Shown in pieces: positions 1 to 9,794 of a stretch of DNA of 64,000 nt. Position numbers and translations under genes: made by a program. Within the stretch, counting starts at the first letter, position 1. Each line of letters begins with the position of its first letter. Under the pieces are notes generated by a model, which was not told the DNA's origin, ran no database searches, and saw nothing but the letters and a program-made list of their open reading frames with translations. Source of the DNA: an uncultured Marinobacter sp. (GTDB lineage Bacteria > Pseudomonadota > Gammaproteobacteria > Pseudomonadales > Oleiphilaceae); assembly GCF_946886895.1 (NCBI RefSeq), contig NZ_CAMPJO010000001.1, positions 124,001 to 188,000 on the forward strand, read 5' to 3'.

Positions 1-432
1 GATGGCGTCAAAATTCACCGGCGCCAGCATCAGGGCCGGGAAGCTGCCCTTGTTGACGATGCCGTCAATAGCCTCACGGGCATAGGGGAACAGGATCGTG
101 GGGCAGTAAGCGCCCAGCATCTGGCCAAGCTGAGGCCCTTCGATGCCGGATACCAGAAACACACCCGCCTGCTGAATTTCCACGAGGTAAGCCACCTTCT
201 CGCCTACCTTGGCGGTGACCGTCAGTGACAACACCACTTCGTACTGGTTGTCGGTCACCTTGTTGTGGGCGGTGTTCAGGTCCAGATTGACCTGCGGCTT
301 CCACTGCTCCTGAAACACCAGCGGTGAATTCGGAGACTCGAAAGACAGGTCCTTCACGTAAATGCGCTGAAGGGCAAACTGGGGTTGGTTCTGGTTATCA
401 CTGCCTGCAGCGGATTGCTGATTCTCAGCCAT
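1..432 (-). CDS. secB: Protein-export chaperone SecB (C-terminus cut by window edge)
   Basis: SecB is a cytoplasmic tetrameric chaperone that holds preproteins unfolded and passes them to SecA. The visible 144 codons begin [10 protein letters not shown] and carry the conserved core, including the stretches [12 protein letters not shown] and [11 protein letters not shown] and the motif [15 protein letters not shown]. The family is usually 150-165 residues, so only the short tail is missing beyond position 1. The start ATG at 432 gives the usual acidic, Gln-rich N-terminus. The downstream neighbour on the same chromosome arm is the membrane rhodanese, as in many gammaproteobacteria, but the glutaredoxin gene grxC that often sits between them is absent. 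Confidence 0.96.
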   Translation of the reverse strand, partial: MAENQQSAAGSDNQNQPQFALQRIYVKDLSFESPNSPLVFQEQWKPQVNLDLNTAHNKVTDNQYEVVLSLTVTAKVGEKVAYLVEIQQAGVFLVSGIEGPQLGQMLGAYCPTILFPYAREAIDGIVNKGSFPALMLAPVNFDAI

Positions 433-575
433 GTTCAGTCCTTTCGCTCTCTATTAAGTGGGCCTCGGGGCCATTGTCAGGGTTACGTCTGCCGGCACAG
501 TGTACTGCCTGGCGTCGCATGCTTATGTGAAACAGTGCGGCAGATCCGTGTTCAGATCAAGTATCGGGCCTGCGA

Positions 576-992
576 CTACTTTTTCACCAGCGGCAGGTTG
601 CTGGCCCGCCAGTCGCTCACGCCGCCGTCCAGCCGGACCACATTGCCGAATCCCTCCGCCTTCAGTTGCTTGACCGCCATGGCCGAGTGCTGCCCCATCT
701 TGTCGGCCACAATAATCTGCTTGTCCTTGAACTTGTTCAGCTCGGCCACGCGACTCTTCAGGCTGTTCAGCGGGATATTGATGGACCCGGTAATCCGCCC
801 CTCTCCGAATTCCTTGCGATCACGGATATCCACCACGACAGCTTCGTCCTTGTTGATCAGGTTGACCGCACCCTGGGACGAGATCTTGGCGCCACCGCGC
901 CGTGATTCCAGGAAAAGAATGGCGACCAGAAAGGCCACGAACAGCGACACAAGAATGTAGTGGTTAACGACAAATTCAAACAAGCGGTCCAT
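576..992 (-). CDS. Membrane-anchored rhodanese-like protein (YibN type)
   Basis: A 138-residue protein with one N-terminal membrane segment (about residues 8-27, HYILVSLFVAFLVAILF) followed by a rhodanese fold (about residues 40-135, with VVDIRDRKEFGEGRITGSINIP and DGGVSDWRASNLP). Rhodaneses move sulfane sulfur through an active-site Cys. Here the loop reads VADKMGQHS, and no Cys is seen at the expected place or anywhere in the protein, so sulfurtransferase activity is doubtful. It lies between secB and the divergent gpmI, the place of yibN in related genomes. The role is unknown; a membrane scaffold or regulatory job is possible. Confidence 0.88.
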   Translation of the reverse strand: MDRLFEFVVNHYILVSLFVAFLVAILFLESRRGGAKISSQGAVNLINKDEAVVVDIRDRKEFGEGRITGSINIPLNSLKSRVAELNKFKDKQIIVADKMGQHSAMAVKQLKAEGFGNVVRLDGGVSDWRASNLPLVKK

Positions 993-1101
993 GAAACTAC
1001 CCTGAAAAATAATTTGGCAGGATTATACACAGCCTGCCCCGTGGACAGAAGGTGACGACACTGGTGTGAAAGTGCGAAAATAGATAAACTGCCTTTTCGT
1101 T

Positions 1102-1117
1102 TTAGTAAACTTACTAA
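1102..1117. promoter_or_regulatory. Perfect inverted repeat upstream of gpmI
   Basis: TTAGTAA-AC-TTACTAA is a perfect 7-bp inverted repeat with a 2-bp spacer, 20 bp before the gpmI start, in the 144-bp space shared with the divergent rhodanese gene. Position and symmetry suit a repressor site that overlaps the promoter. The binding protein is not known. Confidence 0.35.
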
Positions 1118-1136
1118 CATTTTACTTTCGGACTGA

Positions 1137-2687
1137 ATGATGACTGCAACGCGAAAGCCGACTGCACTGATTATCCTGGACGGCTGGGGCCACCGCGACC
1201 CGGCAGACGACAACGCCATCAGCAACGCCAACACCCCATTCTGGGACAAGCTATGGCAGACGCGGCCTCACACGCTTATTAACACGTCTGGCATGTTCGT
1301 GGGACTGCCCCAGGGCCAGATGGGCAACTCGGAAGTCGGGCACATGAATCTGGGCGCCGGCCGGGTGGTTTACCAGAGTCTTACGCGTATCGACAAAGAC
1401 CTGGAAGACGACAAATTTAAGGAAAACAACGTACTTTGTGCAGCCATCGACAAAGCCGTCAGCAGTGGCCGCGCCGTCCACCTGATGGGACTGCTCTCCC
1501 CCGGTGGCGTTCACAGCCATGAGAATCATATCCTGGCAGCTGCGGAACTGGCAGCGTCCCGGGGCGCCAGGGAAGTTTATATTCACGCATTCCTGGATGG
1601 CCGTGACATGCCGCCCCGAAGCGCGAAGCCGTCTCTGGAAAAAGCGGCCGCAAAACTCAAAAGCCTGGGTGTTGGCCGCGTGGCCTCCATTGTGGGCCGC
1701 TATTACGCCATGGACCGCGACAATCGCTGGGACCGCGTTGAGGCCGCCTACAACCTGATGACCCGGGGCGAGGCCGAGTTCACGGCGTCCGATCCCGTCT
1801 CCGGCCTGGAACAGGCGTATGAGCGCGGTGAGAACGACGAGTTTGTCAAACCCACCCGCATTCACGCCGCCGGGGAACCGGAGGGCACCATCAACGATGG
1901 TGACAGTGTGCTGTTCATGAACTTCCGGGCGGACCGTGCCCGGGAAATCACCCGGACCTTTGTCAATCAGGACTTTGACGGCTTCGACCGTCACAAGCAC
2001 CCGGAACTGGCGGATTTTGTGATGCTTACCGAGTACGCCGCCGACATCAAGACCTCCTGCGCCTACCCTCCCGAGCAGCTTAGCAATGGCCTGGGCGAGT
2101 ACATGGCCAGGCAGGGCAGAACCCAACTGCGCATTGCGGAAACCGAGAAATACGCCCACGTGACCTTCTTCTTTAACGGCGGGCTCGAAACTCCCTTTGA
2201 AGGCGAAGACCGGATCCTGGTGCCCTCCCCGAAAGTGGCCACCTACGACCTGCAACCAGAGATGAGCGCGGCCGAGGTAACCGACAAACTCGTGGAAGCG
2301 ATCAAGAGCGGAAAATATGACCTGGTGGTCTGCAATTACGCGAACGGCGATATGGTGGGTCACACCGGCAAACTGGACGCTGCCATCAAGGCCGCCGAGT
2401 GCCTGGATGAGTGCGTGAAGCGGGTTGTTGAGGCGCTTGATGAAGTGGGAGGCGAGGCCCTGATCACCGCCGACCACGGCAATTGCGAACAGATGACCGA
2501 CCCCAAATCCGGCCAGGTTCATACCGCCCACACCATTGGCCCGGTGCCGCTGGTGTACACCGGCCACCGCAACGTCAGCCTCAGCGACGACGGCAGCCTG
2601 AGCGATGTTGCACCCACGCTGCTGGCCCTGATGGGGCTGGAGCAGCCAAAGGAAATGACCGGGCACAGCCTGGTCAGGATCGATTGA
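1137..2687 (+). CDS. gpmI: 2,3-bisphosphoglycerate-independent phosphoglycerate mutase
   Basis: Interconverts 3- and 2-phosphoglycerate in glycolysis and gluconeogenesis, using two Mn ions and a phosphoserine. The 516-residue length is normal. Visible motifs are the N-terminal metal site ILDGWGHR, the catalytic serine in [16 protein letters not shown] (Ser about 65), [21 protein letters not shown], and the C-terminal metal site ITADHGNCE and HTAHT. Two adjacent ATG codons (1137, 1140) could start it. The stop overlaps the upstream part of envC, with only about 20 bp between the genes, so gpmI, envC, ctpA and yibQ are probably cotranscribed. Confidence 0.97.
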   Translation: MMTATRKPTALIILDGWGHRDPADDNAISNANTPFWDKLWQTRPHTLINTSGMFVGLPQGQMGNSEVGHMNLGAGRVVYQSLTRIDKDLEDDKFKENNVLCAAIDKAVSSGRAVHLMGLLSPGGVHSHENHILAAAELAASRGAREVYIHAFLDGRDMPPRSAKPSLEKAAAKLKSLGVGRVASIVGRYYAMDRDNRWDRVEAAYNLMTRGEAEFTASDPVSGLEQAYERGENDEFVKPTRIHAAGEPEGTINDGDSVLFMNFRADRAREITRTFVNQDFDGFDRHKHPELADFVMLTEYAADIKTSCAYPPEQLSNGLGEYMARQGRTQLRIAETEKYAHVTFFFNGGLETPFEGEDRILVPSPKVATYDLQPEMSAAEVTDKLVEAIKSGKYDLVVCNYANGDMVGHTGKLDAAIKAAECLDECVKRVVEALDEVGGEALITADHGNCEQMTDPKSGQVHTAHTIGPVPLVYTGHRNVSLSDDGSLSDVAPTLLALMGLEQPKEMTGHSLVRID

Positions 2688-2707
2688 TTACGGAGCGGAT
2701 CCGACCT

Positions 2708-3838
2708 TTGCGACTGACGTTACTACTGGCGCTCACCCTGATGCTGGGTGCAGCGCCAGCTCTCTCCCAGGATGTCACGCCGGGCCAGATTGAAGATCTC
2801 AAGGAGCGCATAGAAGAGATCGACGACTGGCTGGCCGATGCCGAAGAAGACCGCTCCGACCTGGAGCGGCAGCTTGTCGCGACCGAACGCAAGATCAGTG
2901 AGCTCACCCGGGAACGTCGGACGTTGCGCCAGCAAGTGGCTCAGCAGCAAAGCCGGCTGACCGAACTGGAACAGCAGGAACAGACACTGAACCGCACTCT
3001 CGATCGCCAGCGGGAAAGCCTGAAACAGCAGATTCGCGCGGCGTGGATGGAAGGTGACGCGCCTGCCATCAAGGTTTTGCTCAATGAGATCGACCCGGAC
3101 AAGATTGCCCGGACCATGACCTACTACGAATACCTGAGCCGGGATACCGTCAGCCGGCTTGAAGCCTTCCGCATCAGCTTGCAGGAGCTCAAGGCAACCC
3201 GCGCCGAGGTTCAGGCCACCCGCATGGCATTGGCCCGGACTGAAGAAACTTTGGCCAAACGCCAGGCAGAACTCACAACCTCGCGCCGGCAACGTCAGCA
3301 AACACTGGCGGCGCTGAATGCCGATATCCAATCCCGGCGCGGCGAACGCAGCGAACTGGAAGCGGACCGCAAGCGCCTGGAAAAGCTGCTCGACGAGGTC
3401 CAGCAGGCCATAGCTAACATCCCTTCTCCCAACGAATCCCGGCCCTTCGTCTCGCTGCGGGACAAACTGCCCTGGCCGGTACGGGGCGAGGTGCTCAGTG
3501 GTTATGGCGATCGCTATGCCGACGGCAAACTCCGCCGGAACGGCCTGCTGATCCGGACCAGCGAGGAAGCCGAGATCAAAGCCATTCACTATGGCCGCGT
3601 GGTTTTTGCCAACTGGCTACGGGGCTTCGGACTGATCACGATCATTGATCACGGCGATGGCTACATGACACTCTATGGGCACAGTAGCAGCCTGTTTACC
3701 AGCCCCGGCGACTGGGTCGCCGCCGGCGAAGCCATCGCCCTGGCCGGCCGAACCGGCGGCACGGAAAGCCCGGCACTGTACTTCGAGGTTCGCCACAATG
3801 GTAAACCCGATAACCCCCGGCGGTGGCTTGCCGACTGA
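2708..3838 (+). CDS. envC: Murein hydrolase activator EnvC (M23/LytM-fold)
   Basis: EnvC activates amidases AmiA/AmiB at the septum to split daughter cells. I place the start at TTG 2708, because it gives a clean signal peptide (MRLTLLLALTLMLGAAPALS) and follows GGAG by 12 nt; a frame open further upstream overlaps gpmI and is not needed. Residues about 25-240 are a long coiled coil rich in E, R and Q. Residues about 260-376 are a LytM domain (WPVRGEVLSGYGDR, ITIIDHGDGYMTLYGH). The zinc ligands are not intact (NGLLIRTS in place of the His-Asp pair, LYFEVR in place of HxH), as expected for a non-catalytic activator. It is followed by ctpA, 97 bp on. Confidence 0.93.
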   Translation: MRLTLLLALTLMLGAAPALSQDVTPGQIEDLKERIEEIDDWLADAEEDRSDLERQLVATERKISELTRERRTLRQQVAQQQSRLTELEQQEQTLNRTLDRQRESLKQQIRAAWMEGDAPAIKVLLNEIDPDKIARTMTYYEYLSRDTVSRLEAFRISLQELKATRAEVQATRMALARTEETLAKRQAELTTSRRQRQQTLAALNADIQSRRGERSELEADRKRLEKLLDEVQQAIANIPSPNESRPFVSLRDKLPWPVRGEVLSGYGDRYADGKLRRNGLLIRTSEEAEIKAIHYGRVVFANWLRGFGLITIIDHGDGYMTLYGHSSSLFTSPGDWVAAGEAIALAGRTGGTESPALYFEVRHNGKPDNPRRWLAD

Positions 3839-3935
3839 GTGCCCGCCCCAGGGCTGACAAACGCCGCCGGCCACGCCATACTGTCGGGACTCAGGGAAAC
3901 CAGTCCAACTGTCGGAATAAAAACGGGATATGTGA

Positions 3936-5336
3936 ATGAAACGGGTCAGAAGTCCACTCCAAGCCTTTGCCTTGCGCGCCGTCGCCCTTGCCACCTGTTT
4001 CACCGTCTCCTCCGGACTGGTTTTCGCCCAGGACACCACACCCGCCGACCAGCCACTGCTTGAGGGCATCCAGGGTGGTGAGCGGGTTGAGATCAGCCTG
4101 CCGGATCCCGAGAAACAACTCCCCCTGGACGACTTGCGCAAATTCACCGAAGTGTTCAGCCGGATCAAGGACGCCTACGTTGAGGAAGTCAGCGATCAGA
4201 AGCTGCTCGAGAGTGCCATCAAGGGCATGCTCGCGGAACTCGACCCACACTCCACTTACCTGGCTCCCGAGGACTACGCAGAACTTGAGGAAAGTACCTC
4301 CGGGGAATTCGGCGGACTCGGCATCGAGGTGGGCATGGAGAACGGCTTTGTAAAGGTCATCGCGCCCATTGATGACACGCCGGCCCAGAAAGCCGGTGTC
4401 CAGGCGGGCGACCTGATCATCAAACTGGATGAAAAACCGGTCAAGGGCATGAGCCTCGAAGAAGCCGTCAACCTGATGCGTGGCAAGCCAGGCAGCACCC
4501 TGACCCTGACCATCATGCGCGAGGGCGAGAACGGGCCCATCGAAATCGATGTGACACGGGACATCATCCAGGTCACCAGCATCAAGTCCCGGATGCTGGA
4601 CAACGGTTATGGCTATGTGCGCATCACCCAGTTCCAGGCAGACACGGGCAGTCAGTTCCGCGACGCATTGCGCAAACTCGAAGACAAGCACGGCGATGAC
4701 CTCGACGGCCTGGTGATCGACCTTCGCAACAATCCCGGCGGTGTGTTGCAGGCGGCGGTCGAAACCGCTGATGCATTGCTTGACGATGGCCTGATTGTCT
4801 ACACCGAGGGCCGCATCCAGAGCTCTCGCCTGCGTTTCAGTGCCAAGTCCGGCGACATCATGGAAGGCACGCCCATTGTTGTCCTGATCAACGGGGGCTC
4901 CGCCTCGGCCTCGGAAATCCTGGCAGGCGCCCTGCAGGATCACGAACGCGCCGTGATCATGGGCACCAAATCGTTTGGTAAAGGCAGCGTGCAGACGGTC
5001 ATCCCGCTGGACGAGTCCCACGCCATCAAAATGACCACGGCCCGCTACTACACCCCGGACGGCCGCTCCATCCAGGCCACCGGCATACAGCCAGACATCG
5101 TGGTTCGCCCGGCTGAACTCAAGGAAATCGACGCCCGCCCCTTCTTTACCGAAGCGGATCTGAGTGGCCACCTTGAGGGCAAGAACGAGGACAAGACTCC
5201 CGACGAAGAAACCGGAAGTCCGCGGGCTGACGAAACGGAATCGGCCATTGACCAGGACTACCAGCTACGCTCCGCCCTGAACCTGCTCAAAGGGCTGCAT
5301 ATCCTCAATCGCAAGAGTGAAGGAAGCGCACAGTGA
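3936..5336 (+). CDS. ctpA: Carboxy-terminal processing protease, S41 family
   Basis: A periplasmic serine protease (466 aa) that trims or degrades proteins from their C-terminus; in related bacteria it controls peptidoglycan hydrolases. There is an N-terminal signal (about residues 1-31, ending SSGLVFAQ). A PDZ domain spans about residues 115-185 (GGLGIEVGMENGFVKV, AGVQAGDLIIKLD). The peptidase S41 core follows, with Ser in GGSASASEI (about 322) and Lys in SFGKGSVQT (349), the Ser/Lys pair of the family. The acidic C-terminal tail is probably flexible. The gene lies between envC and yibQ, a conserved order tied to cell-wall remodelling, and its stop overlaps the next start (GTGA). Confidence 0.95.
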   Translation: MKRVRSPLQAFALRAVALATCFTVSSGLVFAQDTTPADQPLLEGIQGGERVEISLPDPEKQLPLDDLRKFTEVFSRIKDAYVEEVSDQKLLESAIKGMLAELDPHSTYLAPEDYAELEESTSGEFGGLGIEVGMENGFVKVIAPIDDTPAQKAGVQAGDLIIKLDEKPVKGMSLEEAVNLMRGKPGSTLTLTIMREGENGPIEIDVTRDIIQVTSIKSRMLDNGYGYVRITQFQADTGSQFRDALRKLEDKHGDDLDGLVIDLRNNPGGVLQAAVETADALLDDGLIVYTEGRIQSSRLRFSAKSGDIMEGTPIVVLINGGSASASEILAGALQDHERAVIMGTKSFGKGSVQTVIPLDESHAIKMTTARYYTPDGRSIQATGIQPDIVVRPAELKEIDARPFFTEADLSGHLEGKNEDKTPDEETGSPRADETESAIDQDYQLRSALNLLKGLHILNRKSEGSAQ

Positions 5337-6145
5337 GGGTGTTCCGGTTGCTGGCCTTCGCAACGGTAGTTGCAGCGGCACCCGCGGCGGCGGAACCCAC
5401 GGCCAGTAGCATGCCACCGACCATCGCCATCATCATCGATGACATGGGGCACAACCTGCATGAAGGGAGACGGCTGGCCAATATGGACCAGCCCCTGACT
5501 CTGGCCTTCCTGCCCTACCGCCCCCACACCGACAGCCTGGCCCGGCTGGCCCATCGCAAGCACAAGGAGATCATGCTTCACGCGCCCATGGCCAACACCC
5601 ATAATTTTGGCCTGGGCCAGGGTGGGCTGACACCGGAGATGGACCAGCGTGCCATGACCACAACCCTGCGCCGGGCCCTGCAGTCGATTCCGTTCGTCCA
5701 GGGCGTCAACAACCACATGGGGAGCCTGCTCACCCAGCAACTGCAGCCGATGGACTGGGTCATGAGGGAGTTGCAGCGTTATCCGGTCTACTTCGTGGAC
5801 AGCCGAACCATTGCCTCATCCGTAGCCGGCGACGTGGCCCAGGCCTACCAGATTCCCACGCTGACCCGGGATGTGTTTCTGGACCACGAACAAACCGAAG
5901 CCTTTATAGACCGCCAGTTCAAACTGTTGATCAAGCGCGCCCGGGAAAACGGCAGCGCGGTTGGCATTGGCCATCCGCACCCGGTCACCGTTGACTACCT
6001 CGAGAAGCACCTGCCCATGCTGGACGAACAGGGGATTGCCATTGCTACCATCAGTGGCCTCTGGGCTATCCGGAACGACAATCGGGAGATGTTTGCAGAG
6101 GGTGAGAAACAGGCCATTCGGCCTGCCTTTGCGAATAAAGACTGA
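5333..6145 (+). CDS. Divergent polysaccharide deacetylase family protein (YibQ-like)
   Basis: A 270-residue secreted protein with a signal peptide (MRVFRLLAFATVVAAAPAAA) and a divergent polysaccharide deacetylase (NodB-like) fold: IAIIIDDMGHN near the N-terminus, LHAPMAN, VNNHMGS and GIGHPHPVT carry the Asp/His residues usual for this family. Its substrate is not known; the place after envC and ctpA points to cell-wall glycans. The GTG start at 5333 overlaps the ctpA stop by 4 nt, so translation is probably coupled. Confidence 0.9.
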   Translation: MRVFRLLAFATVVAAAPAAAEPTASSMPPTIAIIIDDMGHNLHEGRRLANMDQPLTLAFLPYRPHTDSLARLAHRKHKEIMLHAPMANTHNFGLGQGGLTPEMDQRAMTTTLRRALQSIPFVQGVNNHMGSLLTQQLQPMDWVMRELQRYPVYFVDSRTIASSVAGDVAQAYQIPTLTRDVFLDHEQTEAFIDRQFKLLIKRARENGSAVGIGHPHPVTVDYLEKHLPMLDEQGIAIATISGLWAIRNDNREMFAEGEKQAIRPAFANKD

Positions 6146-6162
6146 GGCCGGAGGGTGAAGTC

Positions 6163-6192
6163 GGGTTCAGATGAACACTTTCATCTGAACCC
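6163..6192. terminator. Bidirectional hairpin between convergent yibQ and hisF
   Basis: A perfect 12-bp stem GGGTTCAGATGA / TCATCTGAACCC with a 6-nt loop lies in the 55 bp between the convergent stops of yibQ and hisF. There is no clear T-run on either side, so it may work with Rho or as an mRNA 3' end stabiliser. Confidence 0.55.
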
Positions 6193-6200
6193 ATGTTCGC

Positions 6201-6977
6201 TCATTGATCTCGAATTTCGATGCCCTGGGCTTTCATAAAGGCCTTGGCCTCGGGAATGGTGTGCTGGCCAAAGTGAAAGATGGAGGCTGCCAGCACCGCG
6301 TCCGCACCGCCCTGAGTCACCCCATCCGCCAGATGCTGTAACTCCCCGACGCCACCAGAAGCGATCACCGGCACAATCACCGCATCGCTGATGGCTTTGG
6401 TCAGGCCCAGATCGAAACCGATTTTGGTGCCATCCCGGTCCATGCTGGTCAGCAATAATTCCCCGGCGCCCATCGCAACCATCTTGCGGGCCCATTCCAC
6501 GGCGTCCAGGCCGGTTGGCTTGCGGCCACCGTGGGTGAAAATCTCCCAGCGCGGAGGTTCGCCTTCCTCGCTGACGCGCTTGGCATCAATGGCCACCACA
6601 ATACACTGGCTGCCGAAACGCTCGGCGGCTTCCCGCACGAATTCCGGATTGAAAACCGCTGCGGTATTGATCGAGACCTTGTCAGCACCGGCATTCAGCA
6701 GCTTGCGAATATCGTCCACCGTACGCACACCGCCGCCAACGGTGAGCGGGATAAACACTTCCGCCGCCATCCGCTCGACCGTTTCATAGGTGGTATCCCG
6801 GCTCTCGTGGCTGGCCGTAATGTCGAGAAAGGTAATTTCGTCAGCGCCCTGTTCATTGTAGCGGCGGGCCACTTCCACCGGATCACCGGCATCGCGAATG
6901 TCTACGAAGTTAACGCCTTTCACCACGCGGCCTTTGTCCACGTCCAGGCAGGGAATAATGCGTTTCGCCAGTGCCAT
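6201..6977 (-). CDS. hisF: Imidazole glycerol phosphate synthase, cyclase subunit HisF
   Basis: Cyclase half of IGP synthase: it takes ammonia from HisH and converts PRFAR to imidazole glycerol phosphate and AICAR. It is a 258-residue TIM barrel with the two catalytic Asp regions in place ([14 protein letters not shown], residue about 12; [11 protein letters not shown], about 130) and phosphate-binding GG motifs ([16 protein letters not shown]). It is the last gene of the minus-strand hisB-hisH-hisA-hisF set, 8 bp after hisA. Confidence 0.98.
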   Translation of the reverse strand: MALAKRIIPCLDVDKGRVVKGVNFVDIRDAGDPVEVARRYNEQGADEITFLDITASHESRDTTYETVERMAAEVFIPLTVGGGVRTVDDIRKLLNAGADKVSINTAAVFNPEFVREAAERFGSQCIVVAIDAKRVSEEGEPPRWEIFTHGGRKPTGLDAVEWARKMVAMGAGELLLTSMDRDGTKIGFDLGLTKAISDAVIVPVIASGGVGELQHLADGVTQGGADAVLAASIFHFGQHTIPEAKAFMKAQGIEIRDQ

Positions 6978-6985
6978 AAGTCGTC

Positions 6986-7723
6986 TTACCCCTTCAGGCT
7001 GTCGCAGAAGGCCTGGGCTTCGGCCACATCCAGGGTGCCTTCGTAGATGGCACGGCCGGTGATGGCACCGAGGATGCCTTTGTCGGCCACGGTGGCGAGG
7101 CGCTTGAGGTCATCCATATTGGTGACGCCGCCGGAAGCGATGACGGGGATACCGCCCTCCTCCGCCAGTGCCGCGGTGGCTTCGACATTGACGCCCTGCA
7201 TCATGCCGTCGCGGCTGATGTCGGTGTAGACGATGGCCTCCACACCATCATTGGCAAACCGTTTCGCGAGATCCGTGGCCATCACTTCGGAGACCTCCGC
7301 CCAGCCGTCGGTCGCGACACGGCCATCTTTGGCATCCAGGCCAACAATAATGTGGCCGGGAAAACGCTTGCACATCTCGGTGACGAACTCCGGCTCTTTG
7401 ACCGCCTTGGTGCCGATGATAACCCACTGCACGCCGGCCTTCAGGTAGGCTTCGATGGTTTCCGCCGAGCGGATGCCACCACCGATCTGGATCGGCAAGT
7501 CCGGGTATTTGCGGGCAATGGCCTGGACAATTTCGCCGTTCACCGGCTCACCGGCAAAGGCACCGTTCAAGTCGACCAGGTGCAGTCGGCGAGCGCCGGC
7601 ATCCACCCAGCGGGTGGCTATATCAACCGGGTCGTCACCGAATACGGTGGAGTCGTCCATTCGGCCCTGGCGCAGGCGCACACATTTCCCGTCTTTCAGA
7701 TCAATGGCAGGGATTATCAGCAT
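6986..7723 (-). CDS. hisA: ProFAR isomerase HisA
   Basis: Phosphoribosylformimino-AICAR-P isomerase, the step before IGP synthase in histidine synthesis. It is a 245-residue half-barrel repeat protein related to HisF, with catalytic Asp in [14 protein letters not shown] (Asp about 8), a second Asp in [12 protein letters not shown] (about 130), and phosphate loops IGGGIRSAE and ASGGVTNM. Its start overlaps the hisH stop by 7 nt. Confidence 0.98.
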   Translation of the reverse strand: MLIIPAIDLKDGKCVRLRQGRMDDSTVFGDDPVDIATRWVDAGARRLHLVDLNGAFAGEPVNGEIVQAIARKYPDLPIQIGGGIRSAETIEAYLKAGVQWVIIGTKAVKEPEFVTEMCKRFPGHIIVGLDAKDGRVATDGWAEVSEVMATDLAKRFANDGVEAIVYTDISRDGMMQGVNVEATAALAEEGGIPVIASGGVTNMDDLKRLATVADKGILGAITGRAIYEGTLDVAEAQAFCDSLKG

Positions 7724-8358
7724 TTTCCAGTCCAGTTTGTAAAATTCTCAAGCAGCTGCAAACCCGCCCTCGCACTCTTCTCCGGGTGGAACTGCGCTGC
7801 AAATATGTTGTCTTTTGCCACGGCTGCGGCAAGGTCCACGCCGTAATGCGTGCGGCCCGCCATGTCGGCATTGCCTTCGGCTTCGGCATAGTAGCTGTGC
7901 ACAAAGTAGAAGCGATCACCATCGGGAATACCGTGCCACAAGGGGTGGTCGATGGCCTGAAAAACCTGGTTCCAGCCCATGTGGGGCACTTTCAGGCGTT
8001 CGCCGTTTTCCGTGAGGTGGTCGCCGAAATAGCGCACTTCCGAGGGGAACAGGCCAATGCAGTCAACGCCGCCGTTTTCCTCACTGCGGGACATCAGGGC
8101 CTGCATACCGACACAGATACCGAGGAAAGGCCGGTCCTGCGAGACTTCACGAACGAGGGTATCCACCCCCAGGCGGCGGATTTCAGCCATGCAGTCCCGA
8201 ATGGCGCCGACGCCGGGGAGGATAACCCGGTCGGCTTCGCGGATTTTATCGGCGTTGTCGGTGACCAGCACGGTGGTGTCCAGGGCAACGTGCTCTACCG
8301 CTTTTTTGGCAGAGTGAAGGTTGCCCATGCCGTAGTCGATGATGGCAACGGTTTTCAT
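7717..8358 (-). CDS. hisH: Imidazole glycerol phosphate synthase, glutaminase subunit HisH
   Basis: Class I glutamine amidotransferase that feeds ammonia to HisF. At 213 residues it has the standard length. The nucleophile lies in [11 protein letters not shown] (Cys about 82), and the His-Glu pair in [11 protein letters not shown] near the C-terminus. The N-terminus [16 protein letters not shown] is typical. It lies 67 bp after hisB and overlaps hisA. Confidence 0.98.
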   Translation of the reverse strand: MKTVAIIDYGMGNLHSAKKAVEHVALDTTVLVTDNADKIREADRVILPGVGAIRDCMAEIRRLGVDTLVREVSQDRPFLGICVGMQALMSRSEENGGVDCIGLFPSEVRYFGDHLTENGERLKVPHMGWNQVFQAIDHPLWHGIPDGDRFYFVHSYYAEAEGNADMAGRTHYGVDLAAAVAKDNIFAAQFHPEKSARAGLQLLENFTNWTGKC

Positions 8359-8425
8359 GGTTGTTGCGGTGTCCTTGGGTGACCGGTTACAGCAAGTCTT
8401 GTTACAACGAGCTTTCTACAGCGAG

Positions 8426-9019
8426 CTATAGCGAGCCTTTGGTGGATGGCGTGATGCCCGCCATGCGCTCGTCCATTTCAACAGCCATACGCAGGGCACG
8501 ACCGAAGGCCTTGAACACCGTTTCAATCTGATGGTGGGTATTCTTGCCCTTCAGGTTGTCGATGTGCAGGGTCACCATGGAGTGGTTCACGAAGCCGTGA
8601 AAGAATTCCTCGAACAGGTCGACGTCGAAGCCCCCGACCGATCCCCGGGTATAGGGCACGTCCATCATCAGGCCCGGACGGCCGGACAGGTCGATCACGA
8701 CGCGGGAAAGGGCCTCATCGAGTGGCACATAGGCATGGCCGTAGCGACGGATGCCTTTTTTGTCGCCCACGGCCTGCTTGAAGGCCTGACCCAGGGTGAT
8801 GCCGATGTCCTCCACCGTGTGGTGGTCATCGATGTGCAGGTCGCCCTTCGAAACAATGCTCAGATCCACCAGGCCATGACGGGCGATCTGGTCCATCATG
8901 TGCTCCAGGAATGGCACCCCGGTGTCGAAGCTGGATTTACCGGTACCGTCGAGGTCAATCTCGACAGTGATCTGGGTTTCAAGGGTATTTCGTTCTACCC
9001 GAGCCTTACGTTCGGCCAT
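8426..9019 (-). CDS. hisB: Imidazoleglycerol-phosphate dehydratase HisB
   Basis: Mn-dependent dehydratase that makes imidazole acetol phosphate. I place the start at ATG 9019 ([16 protein letters not shown]), which gives the usual 197 residues and has GGAG 5 nt upstream; the open frame continues 15 codons further without a ribosome-binding site. Metal-ligand motifs are [33 protein letters not shown] and NTHHQIE. It has no phosphatase domain, unlike the enterobacterial fused enzyme. First gene of the his set here. Confidence 0.97.
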   Translation of the reverse strand: MAERKARVERNTLETQITVEIDLDGTGKSSFDTGVPFLEHMMDQIARHGLVDLSIVSKGDLHIDDHHTVEDIGITLGQAFKQAVGDKKGIRRYGHAYVPLDEALSRVVIDLSGRPGLMMDVPYTRGSVGGFDVDLFEEFFHGFVNHSMVTLHIDNLKGKNTHHQIETVFKAFGRALRMAVEMDERMAGITPSTKGSL

Positions 9020-9062
9020 GGGGACTCCGTAACAATTGAGCGGCATAACGCCGGAAAAAATC

Positions 9063-9097
9063 ACTCCGGCGATTATACCTTTTATGTCCGCCGGAGT
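9063..9097 (-). promoter_or_regulatory. Inverted repeat and -10-like box upstream of hisB
   Basis: Perfect 9-bp arms ACTCCGGCG / CGCCGGAGT (9063-9071 and 9089-9097) lie 44 bp before the hisB start. On the minus strand the loop holds TATAAT (9072-9077), a good -10 box, but no good -35 is seen. It could be a promoter with an operator around it or a leader hairpin. Confidence 0.3.
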
Positions 9098-9138
9098 CCC
9101 ATAACCGGTTTAATCGCTCCGATAGCGCAGCCTGGAAA

Positions 9139-9600
9139 TCAGAACGCCTTTTTGAGGTTGTTCATGTAGGTGTCCACGAGGCTGTTGAACTCGTGTTTGA
9201 TCACCGGACTGATGGCCAGTTTCAGAAGGCCGGGCAGCGGCAGGGTCAGTTCGGCGCTGGTCTGGAATTTTACCGCCGTGGCGTTGTCGCCCTTGGGCTT
9301 GACGGTCCAGGAACCGCTGACAACGCCGTTGCCCTCGCCCTTCACCGGCTCCCAGGTGATCTTGCCAGCGTCTTTATCCGCGCGGTATTTGCAAGCATAG
9401 ACAGACTGGATGGCGTGCTTGTCCACGCCCACCTTTTCCATTTCCCAGCGGTAGGCGTTGTCGCCAAGGTCGGTCAGCTTGTGTACTTTCGGAAAGTGGC
9501 TGGCCGAGCGTGGCACATCCGCCAGCAGGTCGAAGACTTCCTCGTAGCGGCCCGGTATTTCAAGTTCCCGGTTCAACTCAATCGAAACGGTAATAGCCAC
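9139..9600 (-). CDS. SRPBCC-family protein
   Basis: A 153-residue protein of the START/Bet v1 (SRPBCC) superfamily, which forms a hydrophobic pocket for lipids or other ligands. It shows the pattern of an N-terminal strand (VSIELNREL), then VFDLLADVPRSASHFPKV, and a final helix (LVDTYMNNLKKAF). I choose GTG 9600, since AAGGAG lies 6 nt before it; the open frame begins two codons earlier at a TTG that overlaps the ribosome-binding site. Function unknown. It is divergent from asmA and convergent with nothing nearby; the hisB promoter region follows it. Confidence 0.75.
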   Translation of the reverse strand: MAITVSIELNRELEIPGRYEEVFDLLADVPRSASHFPKVHKLTDLGDNAYRWEMEKVGVDKHAIQSVYACKYRADKDAGKITWEPVKGEGNGVVSGSWTVKPKGDNATAVKFQTSAELTLPLPGLLKLAISPVIKHEFNSLVDTYMNNLKKAF

Positions 9601-9794
9601 AGCCAACTCCTTCTTGTGTTTATAGGTATCAATGTAGTCGGAAAATTAAGGACCTGTATTTTGGCCCAACACTACGGCATTGTCATACTCCTGCGCTGTT
9701 AATTTGTTAACCCTGCGTTATCCTTTGGGTAATTCGCGCCAGGGTTCACCCCGAATACCTGCAAGCTCCCAACGTTAGGAAGGAAGCCTGAATC

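Noticed and set aside
1251..2666. 471-codon minus-strand open frame under gpmI
   Set aside because: Mirror frame of a gene with all catalytic motifs of GpmI; no ribosome-binding site and no known domain.
3891..5171. Long minus-strand open frame (426 codons) under ctpA
   Set aside because: It lies fully inside ctpA, whose protease and PDZ motifs are clear. The other frame is biased in composition and has no family likeness; it is a GC-rich shadow.
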